Shown here: one piece after another, positions 39,454 through 46,991 of the stretch
Numbering within the stretch: the stretch's first letter is position 1
Layout of the letters: every line of letters begins with the position of its first letter
Origin: Haloarcula ordinaria
GTDB lineage: Archaea; Halobacteriota; Halobacteria; Halobacteriales; Haloarculaceae
NCBI RefSeq assembly: GCF_029338275.1
Contig: NZ_CP119789.1
Location: 1,116,001-1,180,000, forward strand
Direction of reading: 5' to 3'
DNA length: 64,000 bases
Made by a program: the position numbers and the translations under genes
Notes under the pieces: generated by a model
Seen by the model: only the letters and a program-made list of their open reading frames with translations
What the model was told of the DNA's origin: nothing
The model's database searches: none

Positions 39454-39485
39454 AGAGGCCCCGGGTTCAAATCCCGGCGAGTCCA
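39454..39485 (+). other. attR (duplicate of the tRNA-Ala 3' end)
   Basis: A perfect 32-nt copy of 30441-30472. The sequence to its right is therefore what followed tRNA-Ala before this element integrated. Confidence 0.9.
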
Positions 39486-39690
39486 CTCATTCTCTATCGG
39501 CTGTTCGGCGGTTATAGGGCCTAAAACGGTCATTTTGTCGAATTCAATTAACTCGATTCTGTCACGATTCATGACGCACCCTCTGTCGTCGTGTGGTTCG
39601 CCGCATTCAATCGTCTCGAGCCCTGAAGTGTTTCAACGGTTGTGCTGAATACACAGCGCGAATCGTGCAAAGTTGAGTCTACTGAGTCTG
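39486..39690. repeat. Class I post-tRNA flank, copy 1
   Basis: About 200 bp after attR align with 46527-46720 at roughly 70% identity by eye: both run CTCA-TCTCTATCG, TTCGGCG, GATTC-GTCACG, GAGCCCTGA, TGCTGAATACA in the same order and spacing. Nothing in 39486-39965 looks coding. A TATA-like GTTTTATA (39932-39939) precedes the aldolase. Confidence 0.65.
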
Positions 39691-39965
39691 CTTTTCTACG
39701 TGGAAAACACGTATGCTGCGCCCGCATCAGATGTCCCGTCCGGAGCCTCACGAAATGCACCGTTGAGGGCTCTGCCTTCACCGACACCAACGTCCGAGGA
39801 CCATGAGTTGTACTACTCACGATTCCACGATAGATCCTCGATGGAAGTGAGCCGTACCCACTCAGCGATCGTCCGACTACCACCTATCTCTCGATTAATC
39901 ACAATCCCGTGTGCGATGAAAACTGTAATGTGTTTTATACGTGGCTACCGAATACCCCGCTTGCG

Positions 39966-40772
39966 ATGAGTAACGAAAAGAAAGCTTCACAGCCAGCCAA
40001 CGATCTCGCCGCTACCCTGAACGACGGAGGTGTCGCTCTCGGCGTACTCGACAATACGTACAGCCCGACGCTCGTGGAGTTCTACGGTGAACTCGGTATT
40101 GATTTCGTCTGGTTGGACCTCGAACACGGTGGACCGAACCCGTGGGATGCACGTCAGTTGGAAGACCTGCTCCGCGCAGCCGAACGAACGGATGTGGAAG
40201 TACTTCTCCGACTTCCCGATACGGATCCAACGCTCGTCCGGAAAGCGCTGGACCTCGGTGTGAGAAACGTGTTCCTCCCCCGCGTGGAAAGCGCCGACGA
40301 AGTCCGCGATGCGGTTCGGTCCGCACGGTTCCGTTACGACGACGGCCCCGGTGATCGGGGACTGTCCTCGCCACGGGCGTCTCGCTGGGGTCTCGCTGAC
40401 GATTACATTGCGACCGAAGACAGGGAAACCCTCGTCGGTGTGACCATCGAGACCAAGGCATCAATCGGGAATCTGGATGACATCCTCGCTGTCCCGGAGC
40501 TGGGGTTTGTCTTCATCGGCCCGCTTGATCTCTCGGTGTCGCTCGGTTATCCCGGTGAAATCGATCACCCGAAAGTGCAGGAAGCCGTCGAGACGGTTCG
40601 ATCGACGGCCGTCGGTGCGGGCGTCCCCGTTGCAGGCCTCGGATTCGGGATGGATGATGTCAACGAGAAAGTGACGAACGGCTACCAGATGCTGAACCTC
40701 GGGAGCACGACCGGGGCGCTCAAGCAGGTCGTCACAGGCTGGTTCGATGCCTACGAAGGGAACGACGCTTGA
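39966..40772 (+). CDS. HpcH/HpaI-family aldolase
   Basis: A 268-aa class II pyruvate-dependent aldolase of the TIM-barrel HpcH/HpaI family. Visible are FVWLDLEHGG, the Arg/metal region VRNVFLPRVESADEV, the metal-binding Glu in GVTIETKASIGN and the Asp in FIGPLDLSVSLGYPG. Members cleave hydroxy-oxo acids to pyruvate plus an aldehyde; the substrate here is unknown. ATG 39966 lies ~27 nt after a TATA box, favouring it over an in-frame upstream ATG. It is the first gene right of the integrated element. Confidence 0.85.
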   Translation: MSNEKKASQPANDLAATLNDGGVALGVLDNTYSPTLVEFYGELGIDFVWLDLEHGGPNPWDARQLEDLLRAAERTDVEVLLRLPDTDPTLVRKALDLGVRNVFLPRVESADEVRDAVRSARFRYDDGPGDRGLSSPRASRWGLADDYIATEDRETLVGVTIETKASIGNLDDILAVPELGFVFIGPLDLSVSLGYPGEIDHPKVQEAVETVRSTAVGAGVPVAGLGFGMDDVNEKVTNGYQMLNLGSTTGALKQVVTGWFDAYEGNDA

Positions 40773-40961
40773 ATTGAACACGCAGCTAGGCCTCACTCGG
40801 TCGAGATATTTTCGATTCCGCTGTTGAACCTCGGAGTCCTCATCGGGGCGGGTGCATTGCTCCTCGGTGGCATGGAGATTTTCAAGAACTCCGTCGAATG
40901 GCTCGGAGAAGTCACCGCGTACAAACGGCGAGATATCTCTTACCGGGACGATATACGATGA
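40773..40961 (+). pseudogene. Membrane-protein remnant in frame after the aldolase stop
   Basis: Directly after the aldolase TGA the same frame stays open for 62 codons and encodes IPLLNLGVLIGAGALLLGGM and EIFKNSVEWLGE, which look like one helix and a loop of a Na/Ca-exchanger-type transporter, then VTAYKRRDISYRDDIR. It has no convincing start. A truncated gene end joined by rearrangement is the simplest reading. Confidence 0.45.
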
Positions 40962-41147
40962 GAACCATTGAACGAAGTCACTGTCTCCCGACCGACTCTG
41001 ACGTCCGAAGCGACAGATAGCGATGCCAATTCAGGCCGTCCCTGTGGGTACGTCGTCTGGAAGATGCGCGAGCGCACGCCGAAGCAGTGGCGGCGTCATT
41101 ACAGACTGAGGTCTCCCGGGATGACAGAGATCGTGATTGACCTGGGA

Positions 41148-41348
41148 TTATCCCGTCCACGTACTCCCCATATCGCCACTGATGTTCTCCAACCACGCCC
41201 CAAACCGTTCCCGACACGTATCCGCTGTCTCGATGTGTTCCATGAATCCGGCTCCCCCGTCTCGCAAGGCCGTGCCACAGAACGGACAGAGGTCGGGGGT
41301 ATCCCACTCCGTGGAATCTCGCGGTGGGTGTGAGTTGTCTGATTTCAT
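41148..41348 (-). CDS. Small CxxC zinc-finger protein
   Basis: A 66-aa protein, LCPFCGTALRDGGAGFMEHI followed by C near residue 45, matching a common haloarchaeal family (recalled as DUF7501) with a CPFCG knuckle and a HI...C second half. Single zinc site likely. Role unknown. It lies 32 bp downstream of two other small zinc or stress-type genes on the same strand. Confidence 0.7.
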   Translation of the reverse strand: MKSDNSHPPRDSTEWDTPDLCPFCGTALRDGGAGFMEHIETADTCRERFGAWLENISGDMGSTWTG

Positions 41349-41380
41349 ATTTTATTTCTGAACAGAGTACTGTCGTCAGT

Positions 41381-41632
41381 CTATGCGGCGCGATCGAGGG
41401 CAATGTCGCACGAAGAGCACGTGCGTTTGTCGGTGGCAACATAGACTCGATTACACGATGGGCACTCGTAGAGGTGCGGTGATGAGACGGTGTCAGAACC
41501 GCCCGTGGTGGTTTCGTCCGCCATCTCGCCATCCTCGCTGACCAACGTTCGACCATGTGACCAGGCGTTAGCGACACCGTCGGCGGACCTCGTGTTCAGT
41601 CGACCAAGTAAGGTCTTGATTTTCCCTATCAT
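41381..41632 (-). CDS. Small zinc-ribbon protein
   Basis: An 83-aa protein with a polar Ser/Thr/Asp N-terminal half and a C-terminal zinc ribbon YECPSCNRVYVATDKRTCSSCD. The start overlaps the stop of the amphi-Trp/HVO_2922-type gene by 4 nt, so the two are cotranscribed. Function unknown. Confidence 0.7.
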   Translation of the reverse strand: MIGKIKTLLGRLNTRSADGVANAWSHGRTLVSEDGEMADETTTGGSDTVSSPHLYECPSCNRVYVATDKRTCSSCDIALDRAA

Positions 41633-42135
41633 GTCTCTTCAACTATTGTTGCGTCTGCCGAATTCGCTATCACACTCCGGAAGCCCTTCAGGGCGTTGTG
41701 TTTTCGGGTGTACCCCTGGCCACTGGTCGCAATGATGTTCCCGTTTCGATGGCGGAGTCGCCAGCGCCATTCCTCATCTCGGGCCCGGTAGACTTCGAAT
41801 CGAGCCAGTGATTGTGCTACATCGGTAGCTCCCAAACGGGAGGTCTCCTCGTCCTCACCCTCGGGAGTAACGTCGGGGGACGAAACAGGAGACACGTCAC
41901 TCGATACGGTCCACTCCAGCTCCAGTTCCAGACTCATCTCGTCGTCTTCGGTTTCGAGTTCGATTTCCAGCGTGAGTTCGTCTGGCGTCTCGACAGTCAC
42001 GGCATCCGGGCTATCGCCTAACCGAACGGTTCCTGTGCGAATTCCCTCCGCCACACCGCTTAGTATGGATGCAATCTCCTCCCGACCGGCTGTCAGTTCA
42101 TTTCCGTAGTCGTCTCGGGACACAGTACAGTCCAA
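41629..42135 (-). CDS. Amphi-Trp plus HVO_2922-type (DUF1508) protein
   Basis: A 168-aa protein with two modules. The first ~75 residues (REEIASILSGVAEGIRTGTV...LTLEIELETEDDEMSLELEL) resemble the amphi-Trp domain. The C-terminal ~55 (FEVYRARDEEWRWRLRHRNG, IIATSGQGYTRKHNALKG) are a YegP/HVO_2922 unit, known as a small dimeric beta-alpha fold. Both modules are common in haloarchaeal stress-type proteins; biochemical role unknown. Confidence 0.8.
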   Translation of the reverse strand: MDCTVSRDDYGNELTAGREEIASILSGVAEGIRTGTVRLGDSPDAVTVETPDELTLEIELETEDDEMSLELELEWTVSSDVSPVSSPDVTPEGEDEETSRLGATDVAQSLARFEVYRARDEEWRWRLRHRNGNIIATSGQGYTRKHNALKGFRSVIANSADATIVEET

Positions 42136-42343
42136 TACGGTTGGCGAGAGAATAGTAGCCCCGAATTTCCGACTGAGACTGTGTTCTGATTAATCGGATG
42201 AATCGATGCCGCCCAGACAGAGTCACCCGGTTAATCAAAAACAGGATGGAGATGAATATGTCAGGGGTTAACATATTCGGGAGCCGTAGATATGCTATGA
42301 TAGCTTCACACGGAGCTCTAGATAGTGCTGTCTCAGTCCAGGC

Positions 42344-42516
42344 GGTGCTGTTGCAGTTCGGGGGGTGGGTTCATCGAGCTTGCAGTCCTCTTTTTGCTAC
42401 TCGCGATCGTCGCGGCGGTGCTCGGCGTCCGAGGAGTCGCCGGACTCAGCATGGATATCGCAAAATGGCTTGTTATCATCTTCATCGTCCTCGCTATCGT
42501 GACGTTCGTTCTGTAG
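42344..42516 (+). pseudogene. DUF1328-family membrane protein with frameshift
   Basis: Reading VLLQFGG from GTG 42344, the frame breaks in a run of six G (42360-42365). Removing one G yields [20 protein letters not shown], then [20 protein letters not shown], the two-helix DUF1328 family of ~57 aa. As written, an alternative GTG at 42325 gives an odd Ser/Cys/Arg-rich N-terminus. A sequencing slip or recent mutation is likely. The 42136-42343 spacer shows nothing else. Confidence 0.65.
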
Positions 42517-42596
42517 ACTCACCCCCAACTGCCCTCGATGAGACGCACAACGCGTGAACCGGCGACTTGGAACCAGTATGATGAGGCCCAGGTGAC

Positions 42597-43850
42597 ATGG
42601 TATCGACACTGGTTGTCGTAGGGTTGCTCGTGGCTGCGTTCGTCGGGTTCAATATCGGTGGGTCGTCGACCGGGGTGGCCTTCGGGCCGGCCGTCGGGAG
42701 TCGTCTCCTCAGGAAAGTCACTGCCGCAGCCCTGTTCTCACTGTTCGCGTTTCTGGGTGCGTGGACGGTCGGTCGGAACGTCATTGCCACCATGAGTGAC
42801 GGCATCATTCCGGCGGCGCAGTTCTCGCCGACTGCTGCCGTCGGTGTCCTGTTTTTCACTGGTCTGTCGCTCTTGGTCTCGAACCTCTACGGGGTTCCCG
42901 CCTCGACATCGATGACTGCAGTCGGTGCCATCGTCGGGCTCGGTCTCGCGACGGATTCGCTCAACGAGGCGTTGATGTTCACAATTATCTCCGCATGGAT
43001 CGTTGCGCCACTGCTCGGGTTCGTGGCTGGTGCCATCGTCGGGCGGTATCTGTACCCTCAGTTAGAAGTTCGCCTGTCGTTTACGCGCTTCGAGCGGCAC
43101 CTTGTCCAACTCGACCGATCGGGCAGGGTTCCGCGCCTACGGCTCAATACGAACGCTGCCCCACGCGACCTCGTCGGTTCGCTTCTGGTCATCGTAATCG
43201 CGTGCTACATGGGGTTCAGTGCAGGGGCGTCGAACGCCGCGAATGCGGTCGCACCGCTCGTCGGGAATGGGTCGATTACCCTCGAGCAAGGCATCGTGCT
43301 CGCCGTCGCTGCCATCGGCCTCGGAGGGTTCACGATCGCCCGACGGACGCTCGCGACGGTCAGTGACGGCATCACCGATCTCCCCATCTTGGCCGCACTC
43401 GTCGTCTCGAGCATCGGAGCGACTATCATCACTGTTCTCTCGTATCTCGGTATTCCGGCGAGCCTCGCGGTGAGCACGACCTGCTGTATTATCGGACTCG
43501 GCTGGGGCCGAGCGAGTCGTGCTGTCACGCTCGCAGAGATCGCAACCCCATCTGTCGAGGGTGATCTGGGTGCAGGCCTCACCACGGGTGCGCTGGCCGC
43601 GTCGACGGATTCGGATGACCCACCGTTGAGCCCGACAGTCGGCGACTTGGCGAGCAGTATGGCTGGCGAGCGACCGGGTCGACGGGACAGAGACACAGCG
43701 GTTCCCCCGATCGGGGAGGAACACGTCGATGAACTCAGCGCAGAGAGTTTGTTCGATCGAGCTGCCACACGCCGAATCGTCATCCTCTGGATTCTCGCGC
43801 CATCGCTCTCGGTCGTCAGCTCCTATCTCCTCTTTGCCTTGGTACTGTAG
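42597..43850 (+). CDS. PiT-family inorganic phosphate transporter
   Basis: A 417-aa membrane protein with two inverted PiT repeats: GFNIGGSSTGVAFGPAVGSR near the N-terminus and GFSAGASNAANAVAPLVGNG at ~205, each followed by helices. A polar loop (~residues 305-385) precedes the last helix. PiT proteins import phosphate with H+ or Na+; the first signature deviates from the usual GANDxANA. Monocistronic, in the mosaic island. Confidence 0.88.
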   Translation: MVSTLVVVGLLVAAFVGFNIGGSSTGVAFGPAVGSRLLRKVTAAALFSLFAFLGAWTVGRNVIATMSDGIIPAAQFSPTAAVGVLFFTGLSLLVSNLYGVPASTSMTAVGAIVGLGLATDSLNEALMFTIISAWIVAPLLGFVAGAIVGRYLYPQLEVRLSFTRFERHLVQLDRSGRVPRLRLNTNAAPRDLVGSLLVIVIACYMGFSAGASNAANAVAPLVGNGSITLEQGIVLAVAAIGLGGFTIARRTLATVSDGITDLPILAALVVSSIGATIITVLSYLGIPASLAVSTTCCIIGLGWGRASRAVTLAEIATPSVEGDLGAGLTTGALAASTDSDDPPLSPTVGDLASSMAGERPGRRDRDTAVPPIGEEHVDELSAESLFDRAATRRIVILWILAPSLSVVSSYLLFALVL

Positions 43851-44044
43851 GCCTACCCTGAGTTCAGTACGTCCACGTCTCCGGCCGGTCTCCTGTGCTA
43901 CCCACGGCACAGAGCGTCAATCGATTTGGTTCGGTTCTCGAGAAGTATCTACGGTTCGCTCGAACCGCTGTATCCCTCGTCGCTCCCGTGACCAACACCT
44001 CATCCCCGGCTCTATCTTCATATAGCGAGAGAGTCCTGCCCGCG

Positions 44045-44425
44045 ATGAACGAGTGTTCCGACGAATCGCTCAGTACAGAGCACAACCTCCACACGCACCC
44101 GCCGAATGAACTGTTTTACGTCCTTGAGGGAACGATGACGCTGTATGTAGACGGGCAGTCGCATCAGTTGACGCCGGGTGAAACCGGATTCGTTCCAGCC
44201 AATCAGCCGCACGGGTTTCGCGTCACCGGTGATGACCCTCTCCACGTCCTCGCTATCTTTGTACCCGCCGGAATGGGGGACTTCTTCCGGGAGGTCGGAA
44301 CCTCCGTTGAGACGAGAGAGATCCCCAAGTATCGCGGCCCGACAGAAGAGGACCTCGAACGCATGATGGCCGCCAGCCCGAAATATGAGATGAAGAGACT
44401 TGGCCCGCTCCCACCCGCTATGTGA
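44045..44425 (+). CDS. Cupin-domain protein, short N-terminus
   Basis: A 126-aa cupin. Motif 1 is HNLHTHPPNELFYVLEG and motif 2 PGETGFVPANQPHGFRV, with three His and one Glu for metal. The domain starts almost at the N-terminus, unlike longer relatives, so some upstream sequence may be lost. A TATA-like CATATAGC lies ~30 nt before ATG 44045, supporting this start over the long open frame. Function unknown. Confidence 0.7.
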   Translation: MNECSDESLSTEHNLHTHPPNELFYVLEGTMTLYVDGQSHQLTPGETGFVPANQPHGFRVTGDDPLHVLAIFVPAGMGDFFREVGTSVETREIPKYRGPTEEDLERMMAASPKYEMKRLGPLPPAM

Positions 44426-44471
44426 ATGACGATTGAGAGCAACCTCGACTGACACGGGATGGGTGCCGAAT

Positions 44472-44640
44472 CCACCCTCTGTATCTCGCACGCCGGTACT
44501 GACAGATACGGGATACACTCTTGATCTGTGGGATTGATCATTGACTCAACGCTGGTGGTGAGACGATTCTCGAAACCGCCGGAAGACGGCCCGGTTTAAT
44601 CGATTCTTTCACGTCCCGTCATCGTATCCCGTCGAGTCCA
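44472..44640. repeat. tRNA-Ala remnant unit A
   Basis: Starts with the dispersed ACCCTCTGTATCTCGCACGC segment (44474-44510), passes through GAAACCGCCGGAAGA, the box TCGATTCTTTCACG (44600-44613), and ends in TATCCCGTCGAGTCCA (44625-44640), a degenerate tRNA-Ala 3' end (two mismatches in 16). It aligns with unit D (61139-61321) over most of its length. No gene lies in 44426-44815. Confidence 0.7.
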
Positions 44641-44815
44641 TTCTTCGCTGTATCCTCGTTACAACGCTTCTGTCCGTTCTTTCTCGGGGTCGTTATGAAA
44701 TCGAATAGCATTCGTCACAGAGCGTGATGGATTCGATTTAAACGCAGCTCGATTTGGACTACTGTTCTCTCTGGTTGTGCGAACGTTTTTGCGATAGCGG
44801 GCGATAGAAACCGGT

Positions 44816-45109
44816 ATGGCCGAGCGCGAGTCGCGGCGGATCGCCCACGAGTTACTGAGCGAACCCCACATCACCGGGCGGCGTATCAGCGTCCGCCAGG
44901 TGTACGCGCTCGTCGAGGAACGAGATGTCGATCCTGAAGCTGTCGCCGACCGGTACGACCTCGACGTGGCTGACGTCTACCACGCCCTTGCGTACTACCA
45001 CGATCACCCACGGGAGATGAGCGACGTCGAAGCCGAGCGTGAGGAGGCTATCGAATCGTTCCGAGAGTCGATCGACCGCCCCGAGGGTGTCGAACCCGAC
45101 ACAGCCTGA
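44816..45109 (+). CDS. DUF433-type antitoxin
   Basis: A 97-aa protein with the DUF433 winged-helix core: ITGRRISVRQVYALVEERDV and DRYDLDVADVYHALAYYHDH. DUF433 proteins are antitoxins paired with DUF5615/PIN-like toxins, and exactly such a gene follows after 1 nt. The acidic C-terminal tail (EREEAIESFRESIDRP) would bind the toxin. Starts 175 nt after tRNA-Ala remnant A. Confidence 0.85.
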   Translation: MAERESRRIAHELLSEPHITGRRISVRQVYALVEERDVDPEAVADRYDLDVADVYHALAYYHDHPREMSDVEAEREEAIESFRESIDRPEGVEPDTA

Positions 45110-45110
45110 G

Positions 45111-45455
45111 ATGTCCGAGTGGGTATTTCTGCTCGACGAAAATATCGACCCGAAAGTAGCGACGTATCTGGAGAAAGAAGCGCTGGATGCAACCCACGTT
45201 CGGGATACGCTTGGACAAGGTGCCGACGACGAAGCTGACGTACTTCCCTACGCTCGTGAACAGGACCGCATCATCGTAACGAGCGATGTGAACGATTTCG
45301 GCGCACTACCATCAGATTCTCACGCTGGAATCATTCTTCTGTACGACGATACGATGCCAGCCTACAGAGTCGCAGCAGCACTCATTGCACTTGTCGATGC
45401 GTATCCAGACCGAGACGCGTTCACTGGTCGTGAAGAACTAGACGCGTGGGTGTGA
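45111..45455 (+). CDS. DUF5615 PIN-like toxin
   Basis: A 114-aa PIN-like (Mut7-C/DUF5615) protein. Acidic catalytic residues are visible in FLLDENIDPKVA and TSDVNDFGAL, and the alternating strands match the fold. Toxins of this group are predicted ribonucleases. ATG 45111 is 1 nt after the antitoxin stop, forming a standard antitoxin-toxin operon. It lies between two tRNA-Ala remnants (A and B). Confidence 0.85.
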   Translation: MSEWVFLLDENIDPKVATYLEKEALDATHVRDTLGQGADDEADVLPYAREQDRIIVTSDVNDFGALPSDSHAGIILLYDDTMPAYRVAAALIALVDAYPDRDAFTGREELDAWV

Positions 45456-45529
45456 CACGCCCATGAAGACTGATACAGCTTTGCCGCAAGCGGTGCAGTG
45501 AGTATTTCCGGAACCACCAGAAGGCAGTC

Positions 45530-45635
45530 TGACATACTCGATTCTTTCACGCGGTGTCATCGTATCCCGAGAGACGCCACTGGCGTCTCTCGCACATCGC
45601 GAACGTGACGCGTTCGCTCAATCTCGGCGAGTCCA
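45530..45635. repeat. tRNA-Ala remnant unit B with hairpins
   Basis: Box TCGATTCTTTCACG begins near 45538. It is followed by two hairpins: CGAGAGACGCC/GGCGTCTCTCG (45568-45578, 45582-45592) and GCGAACG/CGTTCGC (45599-45605, 45611-45617). The tRNA-Ala 3' end AATCTCGGCGAGTCCA (45620-45635, one mismatch) closes the unit. Unit C has the same build. The 45456-45816 gap holds no other gene; GTATATG at 45790-45796 is the next promoter. Confidence 0.75.
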
Positions 45636-45816
45636 TTCCTACTTATACTCCCGTTAGGAGTGCTCTGTGGCCGATCTTCGAGGGCGTGATCAACTCCTCG
45701 TGAATCCATCACGCTCTATGACAGAGGCTATTTAATGAGTCACACCTCACCAGACGCCGCTCTCGTGTTCAGTCCAGCGGCAAGATTTTGTATATGCGCT
45801 CGTAAAGCAATTGTAT

Positions 45817-46113
45817 ATGTCTGATGCAGATACCACGGCTGGCGACGACGGGCCAGAGATGGTCCAAATCAACCTCCGGTTGAGCAAGGCGTTTCTCGAA
45901 GATATCGACACGACGTGGAAAGAGGAAGGATTCAACTCTCGGAATGAGTTCCTCCGATACGCAGCACGCGACGCGGTGAAGCACCCCGAATTTTCTCGCG
46001 AGGGATGGAAACAGATTGCTGCCAGTGAACACGAGCTGCGGTCTGGCGACGCAGAGTTAGTGTCGCGTGAGGAAGTCGTCGAGATGATGGATCGAGACGA
46101 AGATGACGAGTGA
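45817..46113 (+). CDS. Ribbon-helix-helix antitoxin
   Basis: A 98-aa protein with an RHH DNA-binding core (MVQINLRLSKAFLEDIDTTW, FNSRNEFLRYAARDAV) and an acidic tail that would wrap the toxin. It overlaps the RelE-type toxin by 11 nt. The start MSDADTTAG at 45817 follows a TATA box by ~24 nt (leaderless). RHH antitoxins usually repress their own operon. It begins 181 nt after remnant B. Confidence 0.85.
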   Translation: MSDADTTAGDDGPEMVQINLRLSKAFLEDIDTTWKEEGFNSRNEFLRYAARDAVKHPEFSREGWKQIAASEHELRSGDAELVSREEVVEMMDRDEDDE

Positions 46114-46387
46114 CGAGTGGACGTGGAAGTTCACGACGAGGGCGGCCGACCAGTTCGATTCCCTCGACCCGCACGTACAGGACCGAATTGTCTCGAAGTT
46201 AGATGAGATCGTCGAGTCAGAATGGCGCGAACCCGACGATTTTCTCGAACCGCTAACTGGTGGTCCATTCTCGAAACTCCGAGTCGGGCAGTATCGACTC
46301 GCCTGTACACTCGACCGGAGCGGATCGGTACTGGAAGTTCATCGCATCGAACACCGAAGCGGTGCCTACACTGCTGACGACGATTAG
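46103..46387 (+). CDS. RelE/ParE-superfamily toxin
   Basis: A 94-aa compact toxin: WKFTTRAADQFDSLDPHVQD, then KLRVGQYRLACTLDR and VLEVHRIEHRSGAY, the RelE strand pattern with basic Arg residues that contact RNA. RelE-type members cleave ribosome-bound mRNA; ParE-type poison gyrase, and sequence alone does not decide here. Encoded with its RHH antitoxin between remnants B and C. Confidence 0.85.
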   Translation: MTSDEWTWKFTTRAADQFDSLDPHVQDRIVSKLDEIVESEWREPDDFLEPLTGGPFSKLRVGQYRLACTLDRSGSVLEVHRIEHRSGAYTADDD

Positions 46388-46423
46388 ATTCCCCACACGC
46401 GAAATCACCGGACGACGGACCGA

Positions 46424-46526
46424 TATAATCGATTCTTTCACGCAGCGTCATCGTATCCCGAGAGACGCCACCGGCGTCTCTCGCACATCGCGAACGCGAC
46501 GCGTTCGCTCAATCCCGGCGAGTCCA
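46424..46526. repeat. tRNA-Ala remnant unit C with hairpins
   Basis: Box TCGATTCTTTCACGCAGCGT begins near 46429. Hairpin CGAGAGACGCC/GGCGTCTCTCG is at 46459-46469 and 46473-46483, then GCGAACGCGACGCGTTCGC, then AATCCCGGCGAGTCCA (46511-46526), a perfect 16-nt match to the tRNA-Ala 3' end. It is nearly identical to unit B. Confidence 0.78.
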
Positions 46527-46720
46527 CTCAGTCTCTATCGAACATTCGGCGATTAGATGGCCTGATACGGCTGTTTTGCCGACAAATATCAAATCGATTC
46601 CGTCACGGTTCGTGATGTACCCCTCACAGTCGTGTGATTTGCTGCATTTAATCGTCTTGAGCCCTGATCCATTTCGACGGCTGTGCTGAATACAGAGCGT
46701 GTATGCAGTATCGAGTCCGC
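46527..46720. repeat. Class I post-tRNA flank, copy 2
   Basis: Aligns with 39486-39690 just right of attR. It ends in TGCTGAATACAGAGCGTGTA, the dispersed R2 motif. The rest of the 46388-46991 gap has no gene; ATTTATATACTTATA at 46956-46970 is a strong TATA region for the next gene. Confidence 0.65.
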
Positions 46721-46991
46721 TCGGTGTGATCACGACCGAACCGGTGCGATACAGTACACCCGTTTGCGGACTCACCGCGGACTGACCGTGGTCCGCTTCT
46801 GGTAGATTCGAGAAACATCTGGCAGCGAGTGCGGGATACAGTGCGTGTCTCTGGAAGGAGACGAATCCGGACCATCGCTCTGTCCGCTGTTTCCCCGATC
46901 AGTGCGGCTGACACCGAACAGGATTTGATACGCTATTTATTATCATATACTACTAATTTATATACTTATAAGTTGTTTGTGTACTCGTTTT

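Larger units (their letters stand above)
30441..39485. mobile_element. Integrated element of ~9.05 kb at tRNA-Ala
   Basis: A perfect 32-bp direct repeat beginning AGAGGCCCCGGGTTCAAATC marks the ends: attL 30441-30472 inside the tRNA gene and attR 39454-39485. The only recombinase lies next to attR and points inward. Gene content is accessory (restriction-modification, regulators, small zinc and membrane proteins), and several spacers are AT-richer than the core. I see no replication initiator or capsid gene, so an integrative island or satellite-like element is likelier than a full provirus or plasmid. Confidence 0.9.

Noticed and set aside
45568..45617. Repeated hairpins in units B and C as a CRISPR array
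   Set aside because: Only two copies, ~890 bp apart, with genes between; no regular spacers and no cas genes in the window.
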